A DNA stretch of 15,717 nucleotides from the NCBI GenBank assembly GCA_046075665.1, contig JBJTQN010000356.1, forward strand, positions 1-15,717. Direction: 5' to 3'. Below are positions 6,305 through 14,445 of this stretch, piece after piece. The notes beneath the pieces were generated by a model. The model was not told the DNA's origin. It did no database searches and saw only the letters and a program-made list of their open reading frames with translations. Positions within the stretch are counted from its first letter, which is position 1, and each line of letters starts with the position of its first letter. The position numbers and the translations under genes were made by a program. The stretch is from CAIRTT01 sp046075665 (lineage in GTDB: Bacteria; Armatimonadota; Armatimonadia; Armatimonadales; Armatimonadaceae).

Positions 6305-8143
6305 GTGGCTGATACTACTATTCAGACATCAAAGGTCTCAGCCAACAGGGAAACACAGCTTGAGCGTGCTCGAGCTTGGGTCGTTGATCAGGTTGCCGTT
6401 AGCATACTCAAACTGGGGCGATGCCCGATTGATGATATTGCCCGGCATATTGGCATTAGTTCCAGTTCTCTCTTAGCGGTAATACAATCGTCAGAGCGCT
6501 TGGCGATTGTCGATGGTGACATCGATTTGGCAATTTGCAACGATACGATCGCGCGGTCGTTGGACCGTTGGTGTAGCGATGTCGTAAAGGCAGTTGGGTG
6601 TGCAGTTGACTTAGGTGACTTGGCGGAGCTTCTCTCAGTACATTTCGGGAAGACATCAGAGATTATTGCCTCTTCCATAAAAGCTTCGATAACGAGTAGT
6701 AGGAGCAATCTAACACTCGTCGGTGATCAGATTCTCTTGACTGACTGGTTACCGATGCTTGGTCATGACGATCAAGAGGATATTCTGCTTGAGAATGGTG
6801 TGAAGCCGGATCTTTTACAAGCATTGCTGGAGAAGTCCGGTACAGGGTCGTTTGAAGGTATCGGGGACTTTGCGATTACGTTGTTGCGATCAATCAATAA
6901 CAAACCTATCCGTCATAAAACGCTCGCTGTTGCTTTCTGGGTACTTACACGAGGGAATGACACTGCTTCCGATCTTTTACACCTGATGGCAGATGATCGT
7001 CTGCTCTGGCATAGCGGAAACAAGGGCGGGCGCTGGGTTTTGTCGATAGCGGAAACCGATTATCGCTTTCTAGTGTCGGAACTTGTCCCAGTGACCGAGA
7101 ATCCCGTCGAGTCAAGCCAAACTGGCTCACCGGATCTTGTTATTGATTCTACTGATGCAGTCGAGATAGTTGAGATAGACTCCGACCTAATTGAGAAAAT
7201 CAAGACCGACCTCATCGCGCAGGGCCAATGTGTCAACCTTACGAGTTACGGAATTCCAGAGGAGCAGCTTTCAGATTACGCAAACATTATTCATGGGCTT
7301 GATGGTGTGTCGTCTGCTGGTTTTGGGAGATTCCTGCTACAAGTTTCCATTCCTGAATTGAACATCGACCCAATTGTCGATACCTTTAGTTGTCCCCGAG
7401 TAGAGTTTATTTCGGAGGATGGCGAACAAGTCGAAGATTTGTTGTCCCCGGATTCATATGTGGGGACGTTGAAGGCGGATGTTTGCCATCCATTTAATCA
7501 GGACATTCTCGACGATAGTTCAGCGTATACCGGCCATGAGACCGGACTACGAACTTCGTTTCCTCTATACAAAGATCACATCTCGCTGGGAATAATTCCG
7601 ATGTGTAGGCTAAGTCCAACCCATATTCCTTGGGATCTTCCGTACGCACCAATTAGCATTATCATAGACGGGCAGGAACACGCTTGTTCGCTGATTAATC
7701 GAGACGGAATTCGCTGTATCACCGGGCTAATCTGTGCATTTAGCGGCGAGCTTGCTCAATCAGATTGCCTTGCAACAATCACAAACTCAGAGACGCCAGG
7801 TACTCTTTATTTGGAACTTTCGCCAATGGCTGACGGCGAGTATGCTCTGACTGAAGAGCGCTGTAAGGAGCTTGATGTCTACAAGGAATCCGAAACGGAC
7901 AACCCGACGGTTGTCATTTTGACACAGATTCTTGATGATCATCCCAAAGGTGTCACGTTTGAACGCGCTCTGAGAGAGCTACGCTACATACGACGTACAA
8001 GCGTGCATAAGCTTGCCAGCATCTTAAGCTCAAATGATTGTTTCGCGCAGAAGCCGGGGACTGGTGTATGGCGTTACAACCCCAAGCGTGCGGATGCTGG
8101 CAATGACATTGCACGGCGTACTTACCTAAAGTCTGGTTTTTAG
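6305..8143 (+). CDS. Unrecognised 612-residue protein with several winged-helix-like segments
   Basis: I do not recognise a family. The start is a GTG two bases after rimO, with AGAGG (6292-6296) as a plausible ribosome binding site. There is no signal peptide or membrane helix, so it should be cytoplasmic. Four stretches look like winged helices: an Ile/Leu-rich helix, a second helix with a turn, then a short beta wing. They are about 36-77 (PIDDIARHIGISSSSLLAVI), 98-146, 198-248 (NKPIRHKTLAVAFWVL, ending GGRWVLSI) and 545-592 (KGVTFERALRELRYI, ending GTGVWRYNP). The last resembles HARE-HTH type modules. Between them lie an acidic linker (about 265-300) and a beta-rich region (about 300-520) without known motifs. 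The C-terminal tail is basic. DNA binding is therefore an inference, not a recognised assignment. Its place between rimO and two penicillin-binding protein genes suggests co-expression with them. Codon use looks like that of its neighbours. Confidence 0.7.
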   Translation: MADTTIQTSKVSANRETQLERARAWVVDQVAVSILKLGRCPIDDIARHIGISSSSLLAVIQSSERLAIVDGDIDLAICNDTIARSLDRWCSDVVKAVGCAVDLGDLAELLSVHFGKTSEIIASSIKASITSSRSNLTLVGDQILLTDWLPMLGHDDQEDILLENGVKPDLLQALLEKSGTGSFEGIGDFAITLLRSINNKPIRHKTLAVAFWVLTRGNDTASDLLHLMADDRLLWHSGNKGGRWVLSIAETDYRFLVSELVPVTENPVESSQTGSPDLVIDSTDAVEIVEIDSDLIEKIKTDLIAQGQCVNLTSYGIPEEQLSDYANIIHGLDGVSSAGFGRFLLQVSIPELNIDPIVDTFSCPRVEFISEDGEQVEDLLSPDSYVGTLKADVCHPFNQDILDDSSAYTGHETGLRTSFPLYKDHISLGIIPMCRLSPTHIPWDLPYAPISIIIDGQEHACSLINRDGIRCITGLICAFSGELAQSDCLATITNSETPGTLYLELSPMADGEYALTEERCKELDVYKESETDNPTVVILTQILDDHPKGVTFERALRELRYIRRTSVHKLASILSSNDCFAQKPGTGVWRYNPKRADAGNDIARRTYLKSGF

Positions 8144-8146
8144 GTT

Positions 8147-10492
8147 ATGGGCAAAAAGCGACAACAAACGGGTGGTAAATCGGTGTCCCGCCTCACAAAG
8201 GTTATGCGGGTTTTCACTGTAGTTGTCGTTTTGCTTACGTTTATTGTTCTTGGATCTGGCTACTTCGTTATTCGTGCCGCGCGTGGACTTCAGGCAAATT
8301 CTGCAGCTGATCTGAAAAACGAGACGCCAAGTGGCGTCACGACGATTTATGCAGCGGATATCAACCCCAATACAGGGAAACACTTGGAGCTTGGTACGGT
8401 TTCGAACCGGTATCAAATTAATGTCAAACTTAGCGAAATTCCACAAAATCTGAAGCAAGCTACGATCGACATCGAGGATGAACGCTTCTACGAACATAAT
8501 GGCGTAGATTTCCGGTCACTTGCAAGAGCAGTGTATCGGAATGTTCTACGCTGGAAACTCAGCGAAGGAGCATCCACTCTTACGCAACAACTTGCGATCA
8601 ACCGCTTGCTGACGCGTAAGAAGACCATCGATCGCAAGTTACAAGGAATGGTACTGGCAGTTCAGATTGAAAAGACACTTTCAAAGGACACAATCCTTGA
8701 ACGGTACTTAAACGAAGTCAATTACGGTGGGAATATATATGGGGTTGCTGCTGCAGCCAAGTACTACTTTGATAAACCACTTAGAGATTTAACGATATCC
8801 GAATGCGCATACATTGCTGGCCTTCCACAGCGACCTGCATTTACAAACCCTTTCCGTAATCCGGCAGCAGCTATCAACCGACGTAATGTTGTCCTTGCTA
8901 AAATGAGAGACCTTGGGCATATAACGCCTGATGGTTATCAGGCTGCAGTCATGGAAGTCCCGGCCATCATGCTCGACGCCCCCAAAATACGCACACAGTT
9001 TAGAGCCCCTCACTTTACGAACTGGGTCCTTCGTAAGTTAGTCAAAGAACATGGTAGTGATCGCATCTACAGGGGCGGTTTGAAAGTTTATACAACGCTT
9101 AGTCTCGAACTGCAGCGTCGGGCGGTTGAAGCCCTGAAGGAAGGACTTCAAGACGGTAGTGATAGCGGTGTGACGGAGGGGGCTGTCGTATCGATTGATC
9201 CGACCAATGGCTATGTTAGGGCCATGGTCGGTAGCTCGGACTACTCTAGGACAAATTTCAACTACGCTACCGGACGAAGTCAGTGTGGCTCTACATTTAA
9301 GCCATTTGTGTACGCTGCTGCGTTTGGAGATAACAAACTTGCATTGACACCCGATTCTTCACGTTTTGACGGGCCGACCACATATGGCGACTGGACTCCG
9401 AAAAACTATGGCGGGCGGTACTCATACGGTCGCATATCTATAAGAAGTGCCGTCGCATCGAGTAAGAATACAATCGCTGTAAAGATTGCCAGTGAAGTCG
9501 GAATCAAGAACGTCATCGGTACTGCTAAACGTGCAGGACTGGATGTCCCAATGAATAGAGACTTGACGCTTGCCCTTGGGACAGCTGCAGTGAGTCCTTT
9601 GGAGTTGACGACGGCCTACTGCACGTTTGCCAATGCTGGCAACGCGGTAAAGCCTGTGGCAATCGTCGGTATTATTGATGGTGATGGAGACTCAGTTCCT
9701 GTCGACGGAATCGAAACGACGAGAAATGCAATTTCGGCTGCAGCAGTGCGATCCGTTGATGAATGCCTGAAGGCAGTCATTGATTATGGTAGCGCTGCCG
9801 GCGCACGAGGAATTCATCAGGTTTACGGGGCTCGAGGGAAGACGGGTACCACAAGTGACAACCGTGATGCTTGGTTTGTCGGGTATACGCCTTCGTTGGT
9901 AACCACGGTATATATGTGTGGTGTCCGACGATTTTCTGAGAATGGCAAAGAAGTGGTTCGATACCTTCCCATGGAAGGGGTAACCGGAGGTCGTGTATGT
10001 GCGCCAGTCTGGGCGGCCATTATGCGAGAAGCTCCTAAAATCATGGCTGAGCTCGAGCGCATTGCTCAGATGCCTCTCACTGATCCATCAACAGATGAAG
10101 GGAAGAGTACTACTAAGACCCCTGTGGAGGCAAAAGCGGAACCAGTGACTACGGATGCAAAAGTGGATACTGCACCTGAAGATGCTGGGTTAGACTCGGT
10201 TGCACCAATGGAGCAACCCGATATTGAGACAGCACCACCAGTAGTCCCTGAACCAGCAGAAGAACCTGGGCGGATGGACATTCCGCAACCAACTATTCCA
10301 GCACCAACTTCAGTTAGGAAAAAGCCGGAACCAAAACCTGATCCAGAAGTCGAAGTCCTCATTTGTAGCGACAGTAATCTACGTGCAAACGAGTATTGTG
10401 TAGAGGTCGTGAGGCAGATGATGCCAAAGTCAAGGGCACCAAAACGAACCTGCAATCTACACGGGGCACAACCGGATGAACGGCCCAACTAA
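8147..10492 (+). CDS. Class A penicillin-binding protein (bifunctional transglycosylase/transpeptidase)
   Basis: This 781-residue enzyme polymerises lipid II into glycan strands and cross-links them outside the cytoplasmic membrane. A basic cytoplasmic start is followed by one membrane helix (about 20-45). The GT51 domain (about 80-260) shows EDERFYEHNGVD with catalytic Glu110, GASTLTQQLAINRLL, and the block RKLQGMVLAVQIEKTLSKD followed by the ERYLNEVNYGG motif. The transpeptidase domain (about 340-640) has Ser382 and Lys385 in GSTFKPF, Ser439-Lys440-Asn441, and Lys565-Thr-Gly in KTGTT. After about residue 641 comes a Pro/Glu/Thr/Ala-rich tail. It ends in a small module with Cys740, Cys751, Cys769 and His772, seen in some class A PBPs, perhaps for a disulfide or metal. 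The ATG is 3 bases after the preceding stop and has only a weak ribosome site, so it is probably translationally coupled. The gene overlaps the next by 17 bases. It is PBP1A/ponA-like, but I leave the symbol open. Confidence 0.94.
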   Translation: MGKKRQQTGGKSVSRLTKVMRVFTVVVVLLTFIVLGSGYFVIRAARGLQANSAADLKNETPSGVTTIYAADINPNTGKHLELGTVSNRYQINVKLSEIPQNLKQATIDIEDERFYEHNGVDFRSLARAVYRNVLRWKLSEGASTLTQQLAINRLLTRKKTIDRKLQGMVLAVQIEKTLSKDTILERYLNEVNYGGNIYGVAAAAKYYFDKPLRDLTISECAYIAGLPQRPAFTNPFRNPAAAINRRNVVLAKMRDLGHITPDGYQAAVMEVPAIMLDAPKIRTQFRAPHFTNWVLRKLVKEHGSDRIYRGGLKVYTTLSLELQRRAVEALKEGLQDGSDSGVTEGAVVSIDPTNGYVRAMVGSSDYSRTNFNYATGRSQCGSTFKPFVYAAAFGDNKLALTPDSSRFDGPTTYGDWTPKNYGGRYSYGRISIRSAVASSKNTIAVKIASEVGIKNVIGTAKRAGLDVPMNRDLTLALGTAAVSPLELTTAYCTFANAGNAVKPVAIVGIIDGDGDSVPVDGIETTRNAISAAAVRSVDECLKAVIDYGSAAGARGIHQVYGARGKTGTTSDNRDAWFVGYTPSLVTTVYMCGVRRFSENGKEVVRYLPMEGVTGGRVCAPVWAAIMREAPKIMAELERIAQMPLTDPSTDEGKSTTKTPVEAKAEPVTTDAKVDTAPEDAGLDSVAPMEQPDIETAPPVVPEPAEEPGRMDIPQPTIPAPTSVRKKPEPKPDPEVEVLICSDSNLRANEYCVEVVRQMMPKSRAPKRTCNLHGAQPDERPN

Positions 10493-12443
10493 CGATCGCT
10501 TTAGGACCGCAAGTAACGTATTCGCGAGCGGAATGCGGTCATCCCAACGTACTACTGCTGGCACGGGTACCGTGATTGATACCCTTGTACCGAGATTAGT
10601 CGTGCTTGCTATCTGTATCTCAATTGGATTCATGGCCCTAATGGTTAAGTTGTGGCAGCTGCAATTTCTCGATTACGATAAGTACATAGAAAATGCCGTA
10701 AGCAATACACTCAAGCATGCTCGGTCAACACCTCCGCGTGGAGAGATCACTGATTCCAGTCTTAATCTCCTCGCGACAACAACAAGCAAATATGTAATCT
10801 CAGTTGTTCCCGGTTGGTTACCGAAGAAGTCACCTGAACTAACTCCCGCTGGACCAACAACACTAACCATGGTCTGGAAACGACTGGCCTACGCCTGTGA
10901 AATCGAGCAAAAACGTATTGAGGACAATTATAAATTGGTGTCAGGTGGGCCAAAATATGAGCCAGTTCCCATTATGCAAAGCGTCTCGCAACGAGTTGCG
11001 GCGCGAGTCCTTGAAAATATTGACACGATGCCGGGAGTCATCGTTCAAGTGGTACCGATGCGCCGCTACCCAGACGGTAAGACGTTTGCATCAATATTAG
11101 GTTATACAAGTCCCGTTACGGACAACGACTTGAAAAATACTGACATTCGGTTGCGGTATAAGGCAAGTGACTTCATTGGAAGAACTGGAGTTGAACGTTT
11201 TTATGATGAATATATAGCCGGCACTCCAGGCGATGAAGAATTTGCTACTGACCGAACGAATGGACAACGTAGAACTGTAAATGTCGTGCCGCCACAACCA
11301 GGCAATCGGCTCGTGCTGTCAATAGATACCAAACTTCAGCGAATAGCAGCGAAGTCGCTCGGTAATCGTAAAGGTGCCGTCGTTGCGATAGAACCTTCCA
11401 CCGGTAGAGTGCTCGCATTTGTATCCAGTCCGACGTATGACCTCAACCTGTGGAACGTTCGTCCGATGCCAAAGGCATTATATGATTCGAGCATCAAGCC
11501 ATATGCGACTAATCAGGCGACTCAGGCTCAGCTCCCTCCTGGCTCGGTTATGAAAATTGTTACGTTAACCGCTGCAATCGAATCGGGAAAAGTAACTCCT
11601 GCAACAGCTGTAAGGTGTGATGGAGGATTACGGATTGGTAAGCGTTCGTTTCTTGGCTGTACCGGTAATCACGGCTATGTAACGATGATGGATGCCTTTG
11701 CCGTCTCGTGTAATGCCTACTTCGGACAGTTAGGGATTTGGGTAGGACAGGAAGAACTTGAAAAGTGGTCCAAACGCTTTGGATTGGGCAGCGATACTGG
11801 AATTGACTTAACGAGCGAACTTGATGGAAATATTGATGGGCCAAAAGCACAGGAAGCTATATACAGACATTACAACAAACGATATGAGGGCTGGTTTAGC
11901 GGCGATTCGGCTAATATGGCGATAGGTCAGGGAGCTATGTTGACGACTCCGTTACAACTGGCAACCCTGGCAGCTGCCGTGGCTAACAATGGTGACAGAA
12001 TCGTCCCGCGCTTGCTGGATCATGTCGAATCAACGAGTCCTACAACAGTGAAAGTCAATCAGCCTGATAAGCCCTCACGAGTCATCGGGACAATAGGGTG
12101 GTCCGACAGAACACGCGAGCTCGTTCAGCGGGCGATGCGTGGTGTTGTTGCAAATCGGCGCGGGACAGGGCAAGTGTGTCGACTCCCAGGCGTTGATGTC
12201 TTTGGAAAAACTGGCAGTGCCGAATCAAGAGGTAAGCGTAGTCCGACGCATGCATGGTTTGCTGGTTACGCCAAGCGACCGGGTGAAAAACCACGCATCG
12301 CATTTGCAGTATGGTTGGATGCAGGTGGAAAACATCTTCATGGCGGAGAGCACGCTGCACCAATCGCCAGGCAACTGATTGCCCAAGTTTATGGAATAAA
12401 GGTTGGTTCACCCCAGATTCCGCAGGCTGCATCCAATGACTAA
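10476..12443 (+). CDS. mrdA: Class B penicillin-binding protein, PBP2-like transpeptidase
   Basis: This 655-residue D,D-transpeptidase cross-links peptidoglycan and, in the PBP2 subgroup, acts in cell elongation with RodA. A cytoplasmic N-terminus precedes one membrane helix (about 37-60), followed by the pedestal domain with STPPRGEITDSSLNLLA and MRRYPDGKTFASILGYTSPV. The junction FIGRTGVERFYDEYIAG is typical of PBP2. The penicillin-binding domain has Ser357 and Lys360 in LPPGSVMK, Ser411-Cys412-Asn413, GQG before MLTTPLQLA, and Lys578-Thr-Gly in GKTGSAE. The order and the HAWFAGYA block near the end favour PBP2 over the division protein FtsI. The start ATG lies 17 bases inside the upstream class A gene. 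No mreBCD or rodA gene is in the window, so the symbol is by family resemblance only. The stop overlaps the following gene by 8 bases. Confidence 0.9.
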   Translation: MNGPTNDRFRTASNVFASGMRSSQRTTAGTGTVIDTLVPRLVVLAICISIGFMALMVKLWQLQFLDYDKYIENAVSNTLKHARSTPPRGEITDSSLNLLATTTSKYVISVVPGWLPKKSPELTPAGPTTLTMVWKRLAYACEIEQKRIEDNYKLVSGGPKYEPVPIMQSVSQRVAARVLENIDTMPGVIVQVVPMRRYPDGKTFASILGYTSPVTDNDLKNTDIRLRYKASDFIGRTGVERFYDEYIAGTPGDEEFATDRTNGQRRTVNVVPPQPGNRLVLSIDTKLQRIAAKSLGNRKGAVVAIEPSTGRVLAFVSSPTYDLNLWNVRPMPKALYDSSIKPYATNQATQAQLPPGSVMKIVTLTAAIESGKVTPATAVRCDGGLRIGKRSFLGCTGNHGYVTMMDAFAVSCNAYFGQLGIWVGQEELEKWSKRFGLGSDTGIDLTSELDGNIDGPKAQEAIYRHYNKRYEGWFSGDSANMAIGQGAMLTTPLQLATLAAAVANNGDRIVPRLLDHVESTSPTTVKVNQPDKPSRVIGTIGWSDRTRELVQRAMRGVVANRRGTGQVCRLPGVDVFGKTGSAESRGKRSPTHAWFAGYAKRPGEKPRIAFAVWLDAGGKHLHGGEHAAPIARQLIAQVYGIKVGSPQIPQAASND

Positions 12444-14376
12444 TTCTGGTTCAAACCAGAATCCTAAACGACCGCTTATCGATGTCGTTCGTGAAAAGGC
12501 GATTGCATATATCGATAATCTTAGTAATGGATTCGAATGGCACCATCGAATTGGAACATTCGTTACTGACCATGAAATCGTCATTCGTGAATATGCCCCT
12601 AATGCACATTTTGTTTCTATCATAGGTGACTTCAATCACTGGGATCGAGGACGTGACCCGCTTAGGCGTATCTCAGATTCCGAATGGGAAGTTTCCATCA
12701 ATCGTCAACGTGTCTCGCCCGGGAGTCGTTATAAACTCCACATCGCAGGATACAACGGCGCGAGAGACCGTATTCCTTCAACATGTCCCTATGCTCGACA
12801 ATCATCAAACGGTGACTTCGCTGCGATATTTGATTTCGACTACCTTACTCCTCCAACCAAGCCGCCCACAACGTCAAGCTCATTGAAGATATATGAACTT
12901 CATATTGGTTTGGCAGCAAGTGGTCCAAGAATCGGTACATATCTGGAAGTTGCACACGAAGTTGTACACCGAATCAGAGAGGCTGGTTATACGGCTGTTC
13001 AGCTGATGGCGGTGCATGAGCACCCGTATTATGGATCCTTTGGCTACCATGTAAGCAATCCGTATGGAATTTGCAGTAGATTTGGTACTCGGCAAGACTT
13101 CAAGTATCTTGTTGATAAGTGTCATGAACTTGGGCTGATAGTCATCATTGATCTAGTACATGCTCATGCCGTAAAAAACTTAGCCGAGGGGCTGGGTGAA
13201 TTTGATGGTCAGGAAGGTTATCTGTTCGTTCGAGGTAAGGACGCACTTCACCCGTCTTGGGATTCGCTCGTTTATGATTATGAAAATCCGATTACGCTTT
13301 CGTACCTACTATCCAATGCCCGCTACTGGCTTGATGTGTATGGAGTCGATGGTTTTCGCGTGGATGGTGTCACCAGTATTCTCTACCATGACCATGGTAT
13401 TGGACATTCCTGCTTTTCAGAAGCAGACTATGAAGGTACAAACCTTAACTTAAGTGGACTGCTGTACCTTTATCTTCTGTGTAAGTTGGTTCATCAGCTA
13501 CGACCGGATGCAGTGTTAATCGCCGAAGATGTGAGTGGTTTTCCGGGTGTGGCGCTCCCTGAGTCGTTAGGCGGTATCGGATTTGACTATCGTTTACAAA
13601 TGGGCCTACCGGATTTCTTCGAATCCGTTGCATCGTATGTGATGACTGTAGGGATTCAACCTTCATCAATGTGGCATGCTCTTGTTTCAAGGCGTTTTGA
13701 TGAAAAGCATATTGGCTACGTTGAATCGCATGACCAGGCTATTGTTGGTGGGCAAGCTCTTATTTTTAGGCTCCTTGGTCCCAAAATTTATACCGATATG
13801 TTGGTGGACACGCAAAGCCATGACGTTCGGTTGGCTGTCGCGATTGTCAATGTTTGTAAGGCTGTCGTGTATCTACTTGGTGGTGAAGCTTGGATGTCGT
13901 TCATCGGAAATGAATTCGGGCATCCGGATTGGGTTGAGTTTCCAACGCCTGACAATGATGATTGTTTTGAATATGCCTACCGGAAGTGGTATCTGCCAAA
14001 CGATCCCGTATTGATGTATGGGAAACTGGCCAATTTCGATCGTGACCTAATGCATCATTCGACCCTTAATGGTGCGTGGGACGAGTCTTATCTCACGGCT
14101 CCATTATTGGATGACAGCCGCAATGTTGCCGTGTTTCACCGCAATGGAGTGGTTTTGGTCACGAATACAAGTCCGGTTTATTCCATCGAAGATTTATGGG
14201 TGCCCGTTCCAACATCAGGCAACTATCATGTCATTCTCTCGACAGACAATAGTAATTATGGTGGTTACGCTCGCCTTGATGAACACATGCTTTATCCCTC
14301 AGGCGAGGTGGATGGGGTTTCATACATAAGAATTTATGCTCCAAGCATGTCCGCGACATTAATATGCCCAATCTGA
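12436..14376 (+). CDS. 1,4-alpha-glucan branching enzyme, eukaryotic-type (GH13_8-like)
   Basis: This 646-residue enzyme cuts alpha-1,4-glucan chains and rejoins them by alpha-1,6 links, making branches in glycogen. An N-terminal CBM48-like domain (about 30-140) contains IREYAPNAHFVSIIGDFNHWD. The (beta/alpha)8 barrel holds YGSFGYHV, GFRVDGVTSILYHDHG with nucleophile Asp310, LIAEDVSG with acid/base Glu364, and YVESHDQAIVGG with Asp433. NEFGHPDWVEFP follows. The SILYHDHG, AEDVSG and ESHDQA forms and the residue spacing match the eukaryote-type branching enzymes (GH13_8) better than E. coli GlgB (GH13_9). A beta-sandwich C-terminal domain closes the protein. I chose the ATG at 12436, overlapping the PBP2 gene by 8 bases as ATGACTAA; a longer frame from 12403 adds 11 residues without family character. 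No glgA or glgC is nearby. Could be an amylase-like relative with altered specificity, but all catalytic residues are present. Confidence 0.88.
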   Translation: MTNSGSNQNPKRPLIDVVREKAIAYIDNLSNGFEWHHRIGTFVTDHEIVIREYAPNAHFVSIIGDFNHWDRGRDPLRRISDSEWEVSINRQRVSPGSRYKLHIAGYNGARDRIPSTCPYARQSSNGDFAAIFDFDYLTPPTKPPTTSSSLKIYELHIGLAASGPRIGTYLEVAHEVVHRIREAGYTAVQLMAVHEHPYYGSFGYHVSNPYGICSRFGTRQDFKYLVDKCHELGLIVIIDLVHAHAVKNLAEGLGEFDGQEGYLFVRGKDALHPSWDSLVYDYENPITLSYLLSNARYWLDVYGVDGFRVDGVTSILYHDHGIGHSCFSEADYEGTNLNLSGLLYLYLLCKLVHQLRPDAVLIAEDVSGFPGVALPESLGGIGFDYRLQMGLPDFFESVASYVMTVGIQPSSMWHALVSRRFDEKHIGYVESHDQAIVGGQALIFRLLGPKIYTDMLVDTQSHDVRLAVAIVNVCKAVVYLLGGEAWMSFIGNEFGHPDWVEFPTPDNDDCFEYAYRKWYLPNDPVLMYGKLANFDRDLMHHSTLNGAWDESYLTAPLLDDSRNVAVFHRNGVVLVTNTSPVYSIEDLWVPVPTSGNYHVILSTDNSNYGGYARLDEHMLYPSGEVDGVSYIRIYAPSMSATLICPI

Positions 14377-14400
14377 ATGTCGTTCTAGTCAACTAAATGA

Positions 14401-14431
14401 AAAATGCCCTGTAACACGTACAGGGCATTTT
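14401..14431. terminator. Bidirectional intrinsic terminator between convergent genes
   Basis: AAAATGCCCTGTA (14401-14413) is perfectly complementary to TACAGGGCATTTT (14419-14431) across a 5-nt loop. The stem has a GC-rich core flanked by A/T ends, so each strand reads out into a short T-run. It lies 24 bp after the branching-enzyme stop and 14 bp before the odhB stop, the expected place for a shared terminator. Confidence 0.9.
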
Positions 14432-14445
14432 GGTGGTCTAGGAAC

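Noticed and set aside
10070..10350. Possible tandem repeat in the end of the class A PBP gene
   Set aside because: The stretch is compositionally biased to Pro, Glu, Thr and Ala but I see no regular repeat unit.
14401..14431. Inverted repeat considered as a mobile-element end or attachment site
   Set aside because: Its position between two convergent stops and its A/T-flanked GC stem fit a bidirectional terminator. No transposase or second copy is present.
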